Below are positions 33,771 to 43,373 of a stretch of DNA of 64,000 bases, piece after piece. The notes beneath the pieces were generated by a model that was not told the DNA's origin, did not search any database, and was given only the letters and a program-made list of their open reading frames with translations. The stretch lies in NCBI GenBank assembly GCA_018716135.1, contig DVKG01000001.1, forward strand, positions 1 through 64,000. Reading direction: 5' to 3'. Within the stretch, counting starts at the first letter, position 1. Every line of letters starts with the position of its first letter. The translations under genes were made by a program, and so were the position numbers. This DNA comes from Scybalosoma faecavium (lineage in GTDB: Bacteria > Bacillota > Clostridia > Christensenellales > Christensenellaceae).

Positions 33771-36602
33771 ATGAAAGAAAACAATATCGTAATACGCGGT
33801 GCGCGGGAGCACAATTTAAAAAACATATCTCTCAGCATACCGCGCGACAAGCTCACCGTAATAACAGGTTTATCCGGCAGCGGAAAATCCAGCCTCGCGT
33901 TCGACACGCTGTACGCCGAGGGACAGCGCAGATATGTAGAATCGTTGTCGTCATACGCGCGTCAATTCTTGGGTCAGATGGAGAAGCCGGACGTAGACTC
34001 CATCACAGGGCTTTCCCCCGCCATTTCTATAGATCAAAAAACGACAAGCCGCAACCCGCGCTCCACCGTCGGCACCGTAACCGAGATACACGACTATCTG
34101 CGCATTCTGTACGCACGCGCAGGCATACCGCACTGCACAAAATGCGGAAAGCCTATCGAACGTCAAAGCGTAGATCAGATGGTCGAGCAGATAATGCGCC
34201 TCGGCGAAGGCACAAAAGTGATACTGCTCGCTCCCGTAATCCGAGCGAAAAAAGGTGAACACATAAAAATTCTGGACGGACTGGCTAAAGCAGGCTTTGC
34301 ACGCGCAAGAATAGACGGCGAAATGCGTGAGCTGGAAGAGGAAATAAAGCTCGCTAAAACCAAACGCCACACGATAGAAGCCGTCATAGACCGCATAAAG
34401 CTCAAGTCCGATTCCCACGGCAGACTGGCAGACTCAATCGAAACCGCGCTCAAGCTCTCGGAGGGGCTGCTTCTCGTGCATAATATGGACGACGGGACAG
34501 AATGGATGATGAGCGAAAGCTACGCCTGCCCCGACTGCGGAATATCCATCGGCGAGCTGGCTCCCAGAATGTTCTCTTTCAACAGCCCTTTCGGCGCATG
34601 CCCTGCGTGTACGGGTCTTGGAGTTCTGCTCAAGATAGATGAAAACCTGGTCGTGCGCGATCCTAAACTTTCTCTGAGAGAAGGCGCCGTCCGCGCGTCC
34701 GGCTGGAATTTGAGCGCATGGGAAAAATGGAATTTCGGCCGTATCGCCGCCGCGGCTCAGCATTTCGGCTTCTCTCTGGACGTCCCCTTCTGCGAGCTGA
34801 GCGACGAGGCTAAAAAAATCGTGCTCTACGGCTCAGGCGATGAAATAGTCCACAGCATTTGGAAATCCGCCGCAGGCGAACACTCGATAGACAAGCCCTT
34901 TGAAGGTGTTATCCCCAATTTAGAACGCCGTTTCCGCGAATCGAACAGCGAAAGCGTAAAATCTGAAATACGTCAGTATATGTACGAAGTCCCCTGCGAC
35001 GAATGCGGCGGCGCCAGATACAACAAAGCCGCCCTCGCCGTGAAAATCGGCGGGCTTAACATAGCAGAGCTCTCAGATATGCCAATCAACGAAATAAAGT
35101 CCTTCCTCGACAGCGTAGAGCTGACTCCACGTCAGCAGGCAGTTGCAAGCAGAGTTATGAAAGAGCTGGGGGCACGTCTGCAATTTCTCATGGACGTCGG
35201 TCTGGAATACCTGACGCTGAGCAGAAGCGCCGTTACGCTCTCCGGCGGCGAAGCGCAGAGAATCCGCCTGGCAACCCAGATAGGCTCCGGACTCGCCGGA
35301 GTTCTCTATATACTTGACGAGCCAAGCATAGGTCTTCATCAAAGAGACAACACAAAGCTCATCTCCACTCTTAAAGGGCTGCGCGATATAGGCAATACGC
35401 TTATTGTAGTAGAACACGACGAGGATACCATGCGCGAGGCAGATATGGTCATCGACATCGGTCCCGGCGCCGGAGAACACGGAGGCGAGGTCACCGCTAT
35501 GGGTACGGCCGAAGAATTGGCCGCCAACCCCGTATCCATAACGGGCAAATACCTCTCCGGCGAGCTCAGCATCCCCGTCCCAGAGCAAAGACGCAAGCCT
35601 GAGCGAGGCTTCATATCTATACGCGGCGCGAGCGTAAACAACCTTAAAAACATAGACGTGGACATACCCATAGGCGTTATAACGGCGATAACCGGAGTCT
35701 CGGGCAGCGGAAAATCCAGTCTGGTCAGCGAAGTTCTTTATAAATATGCCGCGAAGGCAGTCTACGGCTCTAAGGTTCGCGCAGAAGGCTGCAAAGAGAT
35801 ACTCGGGCTGGACAAGCTGGACAAAATAATAAACATAGACCAATCCCCTATCGGCCGTACTCCTCGTTCCAACCCGGCGACATACACCGGTGTTTTCGAT
35901 CACATACGCGAGCTTTTCGCCATGACTCCCGACGCCAAAGCGCGCGGATATTCAAAGGGCCGCTTCTCTTTTAATGTCAAAGGCGGACGATGCGAAGCTT
36001 GCAAGGGCGATGGAATAATCCGAATAGAAATGCACTTTCTCCCCGATGTTTATGTCCCCTGCGAGGTATGCGGAGGCAAGCGCTACACCGCTGAGACTCT
36101 TGAAGTGCGATATAAAGGAAAAAACATATACGAAGTTCTCGATATGACAGTTGAGGAGGCTTTGGACTTTTTCAGCTCCATAACGCGCATATCCGGCGTA
36201 CTCCAGACGCTTTACGACGTCGGTCTGGGATATATCCGTCTTGGTCAGCCTTCCACTCAGCTCTCGGGCGGCGAAGCACAGCGCATAAAGCTGGCTACGT
36301 ATCTATCCCGCAGGCAGACAGGCCGCACTCTTTTCATACTCGACGAGCCGACTACAGGACTTCATACTCACGACGTATCCCGTCTCGTAGTTATGCTGGA
36401 CAGACTGGCTCAAAGCGGCAACTCAGTTGTCGTTATCGAGCACAATCTCGACGTTATAAAATGCGCGGACTACGTAATAGACATGGGACCCGAGGGAGGC
36501 GCCGCCGGCGGCACGGTAATCGCCGCAGGCACTCCCGAACAGATCGCAGAAATACCTGAAAGCTATACGGGACAGTTTTTAAAACCTAAACTTCAAATAT
36601 AA
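33771..36602 (+). CDS. Excinuclease ABC subunit A
   Basis: A 943-residue UvrA with two ABC modules: Walker A GLSGSGKSSLAF near the N-terminus and GVSGSGKSSLVSEV near 645, signature motifs LSGGEAQRI in both halves, Walker B ILDEPS and ILDEPT, and zinc modules (CPDCG/CPACTG and CEACKGDG/CEVCGG). It finds DNA damage and loads UvrB. AAGGAAG lies upstream of ATG 33771. Same transcription unit as uvrB. Confidence 0.98.
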   Translation: MKENNIVIRGAREHNLKNISLSIPRDKLTVITGLSGSGKSSLAFDTLYAEGQRRYVESLSSYARQFLGQMEKPDVDSITGLSPAISIDQKTTSRNPRSTVGTVTEIHDYLRILYARAGIPHCTKCGKPIERQSVDQMVEQIMRLGEGTKVILLAPVIRAKKGEHIKILDGLAKAGFARARIDGEMRELEEEIKLAKTKRHTIEAVIDRIKLKSDSHGRLADSIETALKLSEGLLLVHNMDDGTEWMMSESYACPDCGISIGELAPRMFSFNSPFGACPACTGLGVLLKIDENLVVRDPKLSLREGAVRASGWNLSAWEKWNFGRIAAAAQHFGFSLDVPFCELSDEAKKIVLYGSGDEIVHSIWKSAAGEHSIDKPFEGVIPNLERRFRESNSESVKSEIRQYMYEVPCDECGGARYNKAALAVKIGGLNIAELSDMPINEIKSFLDSVELTPRQQAVASRVMKELGARLQFLMDVGLEYLTLSRSAVTLSGGEAQRIRLATQIGSGLAGVLYILDEPSIGLHQRDNTKLISTLKGLRDIGNTLIVVEHDEDTMREADMVIDIGPGAGEHGGEVTAMGTAEELAANPVSITGKYLSGELSIPVPEQRRKPERGFISIRGASVNNLKNIDVDIPIGVITAITGVSGSGKSSLVSEVLYKYAAKAVYGSKVRAEGCKEILGLDKLDKIINIDQSPIGRTPRSNPATYTGVFDHIRELFAMTPDAKARGYSKGRFSFNVKGGRCEACKGDGIIRIEMHFLPDVYVPCEVCGGKRYTAETLEVRYKGKNIYEVLDMTVEEALDFFSSITRISGVLQTLYDVGLGYIRLGQPSTQLSGGEAQRIKLATYLSRRQTGRTLFILDEPTTGLHTHDVSRLVVMLDRLAQSGNSVVVIEHNLDVIKCADYVIDMGPEGGAAGGTVIAAGTPEQIAEIPESYTGQFLKPKLQI

Positions 36603-36667
36603 TGACGGGGCTGTGCCCCTTATTGAAAAAATCAGCCGGAGAGAATAATCCGGCTGTTACTTTTTTT
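36602..36667 (+). terminator. Double hairpin terminator after uvrA
   Basis: First hairpin GGGGC / GCCCC (36607-36619) followed by CTTATTGAAAAAA; second hairpin CAGCCGGA / TCCGGCTG followed by TTACTTTTTTT. Positions 36602-36628 are the reverse complement of a sequence at 6594-6622, so part of this is a dispersed element. It may also serve the convergent ger operon. Confidence 0.75.
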
Positions 36668-37457
36668 GTCTGCCTATTCTATACGCCATCGTAAACGCGG
36701 ACGCCGCGCCTATAGTGACTGAAAGATACACCGCCGTCTCCCCTGCCAAGGCGAGAGAGCCTGCCAACGTGTACGGTATGTTCATCCCCGTGCGCACATA
36801 TCCGGCGCTTATCAGCGAATAATCCTGACCCAGCGTGACCGCATTCCCCAGCGCTACTATCGCCGCAGTGCCGAGGCCCAGAGCCGCGCCTCCGACCGTC
36901 AGCCATGCCGCGCCGCGCCTATCCTCCAGACAGGACGAGTGCATCGCCGCCGGGAGCAATATCGCAAAATTTATCAATACCGCTTTAATCACCGACGGCC
37001 AGAGCGTTCCGCTCGGCAGCAGCATCGAGGGGCTCAAAGCACCCCACTCCGCATACGCCGCCATTACGCAAAGCACAACCGCATATATCAGCAGTATGAC
37101 CGCGCAAAACACAGTCGCTGCGCGTCCGGCGACTCGCTCTCCCTTCAGCGCGGTATAAACCGCCGGAACAATGACAGGAAGCAATTCCCAAAAGCTCCTT
37201 CCGCCCGCGTACAGCGTTATCAGCAGCACCCCCAGCGCAATAAACACCGGAAGAGACGCCGTATACATTCGTCTGCCATGCAGCAATCTCGCCGCTCCGC
37301 CTGCCATAAACGACGACGCTGCCGCGGATACCGCGGCCGCTATCCACGCGCCGCTGCCTATCTGCCTGCTCAGCATCTGATACGTCACTATGCCGCTCAG
37401 CCCTGTCGCCGCCATCATCAAAAAATACTGATATTTGTGCAGTTTACCTTGAATCAT
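36657..37457 (-). CDS. GerAB-type spore germination permease, short form
   Basis: A 266-residue polytopic protein with about eight membrane helices. Identity rests on context (last gene of a GerA-GerC-GerB set) and the start MIQGKLHKYQYFLMMAATGLSG, a normal opening of GerAB proteins. Typical members have about 360 residues and ten helices, so this one is about 90 residues shorter. Family role: the amino-acid-permease-like subunit of the germinant receptor in the spore inner membrane. ATG 37457 overlaps the GerAC stop (ATGA). Confidence 0.75.
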   Translation of the reverse strand: MIQGKLHKYQYFLMMAATGLSGIVTYQMLSRQIGSGAWIAAAVSAAASSFMAGGAARLLHGRRMYTASLPVFIALGVLLITLYAGGRSFWELLPVIVPAVYTALKGERVAGRAATVFCAVILLIYAVVLCVMAAYAEWGALSPSMLLPSGTLWPSVIKAVLINFAILLPAAMHSSCLEDRRGAAWLTVGGAALGLGTAAIVALGNAVTLGQDYSLISAGYVRTGMNIPYTLAGSLALAGETAVYLSVTIGAASAFTMAYRIGRQKK

Positions 37458-38401
37458 ACGCTCTCCCCGGTCTCCACTGTATACACAGCCGATTTTATTA
37501 CCTCATTCCATTTGCCGGAATACTTATCTCTGAGCACATTGTCGGAATTGAGCACGCGCGCCGCCAGACCGAGAAAGTCAGCTCCGCTGCGTTTTGCCGC
37601 CGCCGCTGCTTTTTCCACGCATTCGCAGATATATTTCTCCGCTGCCTCCTGCATATCTTCACTGCATTTCAGACTTACAATTATCTCAAATCTGTACTCT
37701 CCGTCGTCAGAAAACCTCACTTCGCAGTCTGCATCAGATATTTCGGCATCCCGCAGATCTCCGCCAACGTCAATAGTGAAAAAGTCTCTGCTCTGACCGT
37801 TCATAAAGCCTGCTCCCCGAGACTCGTCCTCATCCAGCAGCTCCGTCATGCGCCCATCCTGAATCAGAGCATATCTGTTTATAATCCTGTCTCTGCCTAT
37901 ATACGGTATCAGAGCGCATCCGTCAACCGCCCTGCTCGCCATGTATACACTTCGAACTGTCGCAGGAGCTATATAAGATGTTTTTTTCAAGTTTTCCAGC
38001 GCGTTTATTATCTCTTTAGGCGTCTCCTTCAAAAGCTCCGCCGTCTCTCCTTCGCAAATCACAATTCTCTCCATATTCTGACGCTCACTCTGTTCAAAAA
38101 GCGCATCCGTTATCCCCGCCGTGTCCTCCTCGGCCAGCCGTCTTTGCAGAAGTATCAGCTCTGTCTGCCCTGTGTAGAGCTTTTTCCCGCTCAGCTCCAT
38201 TACTTCACGGCGCGCGCCGTCAAGCGTCGAGGCCTCGACGCTAATCCCTTCTCCCACCGCAGGCGCAAGCGTCAGTTCAAAGCCATATCTGTCCGACGAG
38301 CTGAATCCCGCCGCCTTTGCTATGTACTCTCCGTCTATCCCTCGCGAGCATCCGCAGAGAACTGTCGCCGCTATCATCGCTGTCGCTATCAATCTTTTCA
38401 T
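37454..38401 (-). CDS. GerAC-type germination lipoprotein (Ger(x)C family)
   Basis: A protein of about 315 residues with a lipobox (VLCGCSRG) and the Ger(x)C layout: N-terminal domain with GQTELILLQRRLAEE, and a C-terminal domain ending in helix KSGADFLGLAARVL. It is the lipoprotein subunit of a GerA-type germinant receptor. ATG 38401 overlaps the GerAA stop (ATGA), the same coupling used elsewhere in this operon; a GTG three codons upstream (38410) is the alternative. Confidence 0.9.
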   Translation of the reverse strand: MKRLIATAMIAATVLCGCSRGIDGEYIAKAAGFSSSDRYGFELTLAPAVGEGISVEASTLDGARREVMELSGKKLYTGQTELILLQRRLAEEDTAGITDALFEQSERQNMERIVICEGETAELLKETPKEIINALENLKKTSYIAPATVRSVYMASRAVDGCALIPYIGRDRIINRYALIQDGRMTELLDEDESRGAGFMNGQSRDFFTIDVGGDLRDAEISDADCEVRFSDDGEYRFEIIVSLKCSEDMQEAAEKYICECVEKAAAAAKRSGADFLGLAARVLNSDNVLRDKYSGKWNEVIKSAVYTVETGESV

Positions 38402-39804
38402 TCTCCGCACCGATTCCTTGTCCTGAAAATACTTCTTTTCGCAGCCCCTGCCTTAAACGGCGAAAACGGATATAGATACGGCTCTCCGAAACTCGTCAGC
38501 GAGCAGAGATGCACTATTATCAAAAACGCTCCCGCCATTATTCCATATATACCGAATATCCCTGCTAATATAAGCAGCAAAAAGCGAATCAGCACAGAGC
38601 TGTCCGCCGTACTGTTCACCACCGCAGACGCTATAAACGTCATCGCCGCCACGACGATAGAGGGGGCTGTTATCAGATGAACTCCCACCGCCGCCTCTCC
38701 TATTATGAAAACTCCGGCTATGCTTACCGAGCTTCCTATCTGCACGGGCAGGCGTATCATGGCCTCGCGAAGCAGCTCATACATGAGAAGCATTAGGGTT
38801 ATTTCTGTTATAGGAGAAAACGCCGCTCCCTCGCTCGCTTCTATCAGCGTGACGAGAAGCGGATCCGGCACTATCTCACGTGTAAACATAACAATACATA
38901 TGTATACCGCAGGCAGCGTCAGGCCGACTACATACGCGAATATCCTCAATATTCTCAGAAATACCGCATAATACGGGCGACTGTAAAAATCCTCGGCAGA
39001 ATGAAAATTTTCTACGAACAGCATTGGCAGCGTAAGCACAAACGGCGTGCCGTCTACTATTATTGCAACGCGCCCTTTGAGCAGTTTCGCCGCTACCGTA
39101 TCAGGTCTTTCATGATTTCCTATCGTCGCAAAAAGCGTATGCGGATCGTCCTCTATAAACTGCTCTATATGCCCTGATTCTAAAATATATCTGGCGTCGT
39201 CGCTGCGCAGCCTACTGAGGACGCGAGCCACCAGCTCCTTCGGCGCCGTTCCCTCCAGATACATCACGCATACGTCCGTCCCCGTCTGTTCGCCCATTTG
39301 CAGAATCTGAGTTTTAAGCTGCGGACTTCTCAGCTTTCTGCGCACCATCGCCACATTAAAGAGCATAGTTTCCGTAAAGCCTTCTTTCGGTCCGCGCACT
39401 GTCTGCTCCGTCTCCGGCGAGGAAATTCCGCGGGAATTCCATCCGCGCGTCTGTATTACAAGGCTGCCCTCCATGCCGTCTACAAACAGTACCGTATCCC
39501 CGCTCAGACACGCCATAACCGCAGAATCGAAATCCTTCTGCATCCTCACATCTACGGGCGAGAGCAGCGCCGCCTTCAGTTCGTTTAAATTATCGGCGCT
39601 CGGTCTTATCTGAGAATCAAAGCTGAAGCCAAGCAGCGGGCGTATCACATCGTTCTGAATAGTCTCTTTGTTCACCAGCCCGTCTATAAACATTACTATC
39701 GCAGATCTTCCGTCCAGCGTCGTTATTTCGCGCCGGCCCACGTCGAAACAGCCTTGGAAAATTTCGTCCAGCTTCTTCTTTACTTTCGCAATATTTGTTC
39801 TCAT
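38398..39804 (-). CDS. GerAA-type spore germination protein
   Basis: A 468-residue subunit with a soluble N-terminal domain (about 1-240), then five to six membrane helices (from about 285) and the family block FPEDPHTLFAT-like EDDPHTLFATIGNHERPD, GRVAIIVDGTPFVLTLP and DFYSRPYYAVFLRILR. ATG 39804 overlaps the DUF1540 stop codon (ATGA). The long open frame continues 77 codons upstream, but that part is out-of-frame overlap with DUF1540. GerAA forms the oligomeric core of the germinant receptor. Confidence 0.92.
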   Translation of the reverse strand: MRTNIAKVKKKLDEIFQGCFDVGRREITTLDGRSAIVMFIDGLVNKETIQNDVIRPLLGFSFDSQIRPSADNLNELKAALLSPVDVRMQKDFDSAVMACLSGDTVLFVDGMEGSLVIQTRGWNSRGISSPETEQTVRGPKEGFTETMLFNVAMVRRKLRSPQLKTQILQMGEQTGTDVCVMYLEGTAPKELVARVLSRLRSDDARYILESGHIEQFIEDDPHTLFATIGNHERPDTVAAKLLKGRVAIIVDGTPFVLTLPMLFVENFHSAEDFYSRPYYAVFLRILRIFAYVVGLTLPAVYICIVMFTREIVPDPLLVTLIEASEGAAFSPITEITLMLLMYELLREAMIRLPVQIGSSVSIAGVFIIGEAAVGVHLITAPSIVVAAMTFIASAVVNSTADSSVLIRFLLLILAGIFGIYGIMAGAFLIIVHLCSLTSFGEPYLYPFSPFKAGAAKRSIFRTRNRCGE

Positions 39805-40013
39805 CGCTTTTGCTCCAGAATAGAGCGTTCTCTTCTGACAAAATTTTCGCACATACTGTCGCTTCTGTTCGACACATTGAGACAATTGCTCGGGCGGCAC
39901 GCCTTTATGCAAATAGACGGCAGAGCGCAATAATGATCGGGCGTATTGTACACGCACGTCTCTATTTGGCACCTTATTGTCTGCACCTGCGGGCGCACGT
40001 TGTTTTGATTCAT
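39801..40013 (-). CDS. DUF1540 cysteine-rich protein
   Basis: A 70-residue protein with the cysteine pattern of DUF1540: C-x4-C-x-YN, then CALPSICI, further Cys in KACRPSNC and a final MCENFVRR. Such small proteins probably bind a metal through their cysteines; their role is unknown, although they are common in sporeformers. GAGGAGGGG precedes ATG 40013. It heads the gerAA-gerAC-gerAB unit and is coupled to gerAA by an ATGA overlap, so it is likely expressed in the forespore with the receptor. Confidence 0.8.
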   Translation of the reverse strand: MNQNNVRPQVQTIRCQIETCVYNTPDHYCALPSICIKACRPSNCLNVSNRSDSMCENFVRRERSILEQKR

Positions 40014-40090
40014 CTTTTCCCCTCCTCGTTTTCAATTCTGCGTTTAGTTTGCCCGCCTTCGCCCTATTTTAACCATGCTTCATCGCATCA

Positions 40091-40123
40091 AAAAAAGACC
40101 TCCTGTTTTTTAGGAAGGTCTTA
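40091..40123 (-). terminator. Terminator of pepF
   Basis: On this strand the stem AGACCT…AGGTCT encloses an A/T loop and is followed by a T run when read downstream of pepF or ger direction; it lies between pepF's stop (40138) and the DUF1540 gene start (40013), which both read on the minus strand, so it ends pepF transcription ahead of the ger operon. Confidence 0.8.
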
Positions 40124-40137
40124 ATTTCTTACGCTTG

Positions 40138-41922
40138 CTATTTTTCTTCTGTCAGTTCACGGAATTCCTCGAGAGCCTTTGCAAACTCCTGCATGCAGGT
40201 TTCTACCGCTGTGTCAAAATTCACACCCGCCTTCTCCAGCAGAGCTATCGGATAATCCGTACCTCCGCTGCAAAGAAATTCACGGTATTTCCTGAGATTT
40301 TCCGGATCGTCCAGCCCCGCTACTATCGCAGATGCGCAGGAGAAGCCCGTCGCATATTTATACACGTAAAAGGCATTGTAAAAGTGAGGTATTCTCGCCC
40401 ATTCATATCGAATTACGTCGTCCTTTTCCACACCTTCGCCATAGTACAAGTCGTTTAGCTCCTGATACACGCTGCCAAACGTCTCCGGCGTGAGCGGTTC
40501 GCCTGCCGCTGCCATCTCATGCGCTTTTTTCTCAAACTCAGCGAACATAGTCTGACGGAATACCGTCGTTCTGAACTGATCGAGATAATGACAGAGAATG
40601 TGCTTTCTCAGCTCCTTGTCGGTTACTATCTTCAGCAGATACTTAGTGAGAAGTATTTCATTTACGGTGGACGCAACCTCCGCCACGAATATCACATAGC
40701 TCGCCAGCGGATATGGCTGAGTTTTGTTTGAATAATAGCTGTGCATCGCATGACCCAGCTCGTGAGCAAGGGTAAACACACTGTCCAAATCTCCTCGATG
40801 GTTCAGCAGGACATACGGATGAACTCCGTACACTCCCCAGGAATATGCGCCCGTAGTCTTATTCTCCGTTGCGCATACGTCTATCCATCTGTTATCGAAC
40901 GCCTCCTTCAGCGTCTCGGTGTAATCCTCTCCCAGAGGCGCCGTCGCCGCCAGAACCATATCCTTTGCTTCTTCATAGGAATAGCTGTCCTCGCCTGCAT
41001 TCGAAAGAGGAACGTACACGTCGTACATCGCCAGTTTTTCCACACCGAGCAGCTTCTTCCTCAGCGACAAGTATTCATACATCGTGGGCAGATGCTTATG
41101 TACCGTATCTATAAGATCATCGTACACCTTCAGCGGAACATTGTCCCCGAAAAGCGGCTTTGCCAGCGCAGATTCATACCCGCGGACGTCTGCATAAAAT
41201 ACGTCCTTTTTCACCGAAGTCGCATATGTAGCGGCTATCGTATTTATGTGCGATTTAAACCCCTCGTAGAACGTCTGATAAACTTTTTTGCGAAGCTCTC
41301 TGTCAGGATTCTGCATATACAGTATATAGTTGCTGTGGGAAAGAGTATGCGTCTCTCCGTTGTGCTCCACGCTGTCAAATTTCAAATCCGCATTGTTGAG
41401 CATCGTGAAAATATCTCGCGCTCCGCCCGAAAAATCCCCCGCCATGCTGAGCAGCTTTTCCTGCTCCGCGGGGAGTATGTGCTGCTTAGAGCGCAGCAGA
41501 TCTTCAATATAAAACTTATAATTCTCAAGCTCGGGCTTTTCTTTCCACTGAGTCAGCTTTTCTTCGTCCATGGAGAGCAGCAGAGGATTTATGAACGACG
41601 CCGCGGACGATACCTTGACGAGCAGAGTACCCGCACGATCTGTCAAAGCCTGCGCCTCCGGGTCTGCATTGTCGAGGTCGCGGTGCATTTTTGCATAGGT
41701 GTAGAGCTTCTCCAGCTTATAGCTCACCTCATCCAGCTTCTCAAGCCCCTGAGCCAGCTTCTCTGAGCTTTGCGTCATGCTCTCTGACAGCTTTTTTATT
41801 TCCTCCGCGCTTTCAGATGCGCTTTTAAAGTCGCTTTCCCAATCTGCACGCGAAGGATAGATATCCTCGAGCTTCCACTTATACTTCTGTTCCACCATAT
41901 CCCGCGTTAGTTTCTTGCTCAT
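40138..41922 (-). CDS. Oligoendopeptidase F (M3 family)
   Basis: A 594-residue cytoplasmic zinc metallopeptidase with the active-site HELGHAMHS (near residue 389) and the family blocks GFSCASAIVAG and YEWARIPHFYNAFYVYKYATG near the C-terminus. It cleaves short peptides of about 7-17 residues. ATG 41922 (MSKKLTRDMVEQKYKWKLEDIYP) agrees with the family N-terminus; the frame continues 17 codons upstream without a better site. Confidence 0.95.
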   Translation of the reverse strand: MSKKLTRDMVEQKYKWKLEDIYPSRADWESDFKSASESAEEIKKLSESMTQSSEKLAQGLEKLDEVSYKLEKLYTYAKMHRDLDNADPEAQALTDRAGTLLVKVSSAASFINPLLLSMDEEKLTQWKEKPELENYKFYIEDLLRSKQHILPAEQEKLLSMAGDFSGGARDIFTMLNNADLKFDSVEHNGETHTLSHSNYILYMQNPDRELRKKVYQTFYEGFKSHINTIAATYATSVKKDVFYADVRGYESALAKPLFGDNVPLKVYDDLIDTVHKHLPTMYEYLSLRKKLLGVEKLAMYDVYVPLSNAGEDSYSYEEAKDMVLAATAPLGEDYTETLKEAFDNRWIDVCATENKTTGAYSWGVYGVHPYVLLNHRGDLDSVFTLAHELGHAMHSYYSNKTQPYPLASYVIFVAEVASTVNEILLTKYLLKIVTDKELRKHILCHYLDQFRTTVFRQTMFAEFEKKAHEMAAAGEPLTPETFGSVYQELNDLYYGEGVEKDDVIRYEWARIPHFYNAFYVYKYATGFSCASAIVAGLDDPENLRKYREFLCSGGTDYPIALLEKAGVNFDTAVETCMQEFAKALEEFRELTEEK

Positions 41923-41993
41923 CAAATCACCGTCCCTTTCGTCACGGAGCTGCATATTTCCCGCACTCCGCATAACAGAATATTATATTATTT

Positions 41994-43358
41994 TTAGTTC
42001 TTTTGCGCGTGAATAGGCGAGGGTATTCTTCCTCCGCGCGCAATAAACACTTCCGCAGACCCTTCGTGAACGGGCATAACAGGCGCCGTGCCGAGCAGGC
42101 CGCCGAAGTCCACCTCATCTCCCACCTTCGCTCCGGGAACGGGTATAATCCTGACTGCCGTCGTCTTATTGTTCACCATGCCTATAGCCGCTTCGTCCGC
42201 GATTATCGCGCTCAGCGTATCGCTTGTAGTATCTCCCGGGACTGCAATCATATCCAAGCCTACGGAGCATACGCACGTCATCGCCTCCAGCTTATCCAGA
42301 GCGAGCGCTCCGGAACGCGCCGCCGCTATCATGCCTTCGTCCTCGCTGACAGGGATAAACGCGCCGGAAAGCCCGCCCACATGTGAGCTTGCCATTACGC
42401 CGCCCTTCTTCACCGCGTCGTTCAGCAGAGCGAGAGCCGCCGTCGTGCCGTGAGTGCCGCAGACCTCCAGCCCCATTCCTTCCAAAATGCGCGCTACGCT
42501 GTCGCCTTTTGCGGGAGTCGGAGCGAGCGACAGGTCTACGATTCCAAATTCAGCGCCCAGCCTGCGAGACGCTTCTCTCGCGACCAGCTCGCCTACGCGG
42601 GTAATCCTGAACGCCGTCTTTTTTATCGTCTCCGCCAGCTCATCGAAGGTCGCGCCCTGCATGTTCTTTATCGCCGCGCTGACGACGCCGGGGCCGCTTA
42701 CGCCTACGTTTATCACGCAGTCGCTCTCCCCAACTCCGTGGAAAGCGCCCGCCATGAACGGATTGTCCTCTACGGCATTGCAGAATACTACAAGCTTTGC
42801 CGCGCCGAGTCCGCCGTCCTTGGAGGTAAGCTGCGCCGTGCGCCTTATAACGCCTCCCATCATGGCAACCGCATCCATATTAATGCCCGCGCGCGTCGTG
42901 CCCACGTTGACGCTGGAGCATACCAAATCAGTCTGAGCCAAAGCGCTGGGAATGCTGCGGATAAAGTTGCGTTCTCCCATGGTCATGCCTTTATGTACCA
43001 GCGCCGTAAAACCGCCGATAAAGTCTACGCCCATATCCTTAGCCACTTCGTCCAGAGCAACGGCGAAAGGCGTGAAGTCAGTCACGCTGTCCGCTATCGC
43101 CTCCGTAACCAGAGATACGGGAGTAACGGATATGCGCTTATTGACTATCGGAATTCCGTATTCTTCGCCTATTCTGTCGCCTGTCTCCACGAGATGCTCC
43201 GCCTTACGGGATATTTTATCCTTAATCTTACGGATCATTCTCTCCTGAGAGTCGCATACGCAATCTCTGAGCGAGATGCCCATCGTGATTGTACGCACAT
43301 CCAGACACTGACGCTTTATCATCTCAAGCGTCTGCAAAATTTCATTATGATCTATCAT
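41994..43358 (-). CDS. UPF0210 (PFL) family protein
   Basis: A 454-residue protein of the UPF0210/DUF711 family, with conserved stretches DVRTITMGISLRDC near the start, GFTALVHKGMT, SSVNVGTTRAGINMDAV and DLSLAPTPAKGDSVARILE. The fold is related to pyruvate-formate-lyase-like barrels; its activity is not established. It is nearly always paired with the small ACT-domain protein that precedes it here by 15 bases, as in many Firmicutes and Archaea. GGTGGC lies upstream of ATG 43358. Confidence 0.92.
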   Translation of the reverse strand: MIDHNEILQTLEMIKRQCLDVRTITMGISLRDCVCDSQERMIRKIKDKISRKAEHLVETGDRIGEEYGIPIVNKRISVTPVSLVTEAIADSVTDFTPFAVALDEVAKDMGVDFIGGFTALVHKGMTMGERNFIRSIPSALAQTDLVCSSVNVGTTRAGINMDAVAMMGGVIRRTAQLTSKDGGLGAAKLVVFCNAVEDNPFMAGAFHGVGESDCVINVGVSGPGVVSAAIKNMQGATFDELAETIKKTAFRITRVGELVAREASRRLGAEFGIVDLSLAPTPAKGDSVARILEGMGLEVCGTHGTTAALALLNDAVKKGGVMASSHVGGLSGAFIPVSEDEGMIAAARSGALALDKLEAMTCVCSVGLDMIAVPGDTTSDTLSAIIADEAAIGMVNNKTTAVRIIPVPGAKVGDEVDFGGLLGTAPVMPVHEGSAEVFIARGGRIPSPIHAQKN

Positions 43359-43373
43359 ACCGCTGCCACCTGT

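Noticed and set aside
39805..40035. N-terminal extension of GerAA by 77 codons
   Set aside because: The extension is out-of-frame overlap with the DUF1540 gene, which has its own ribosome-binding site and an ATGA junction to gerAA.
40741..41766. Plus-strand open frame of about 340 codons
   Set aside because: Antisense to pepF, which has all M3 motifs; composition rich in Arg, His and Cys as expected for a shadow frame.
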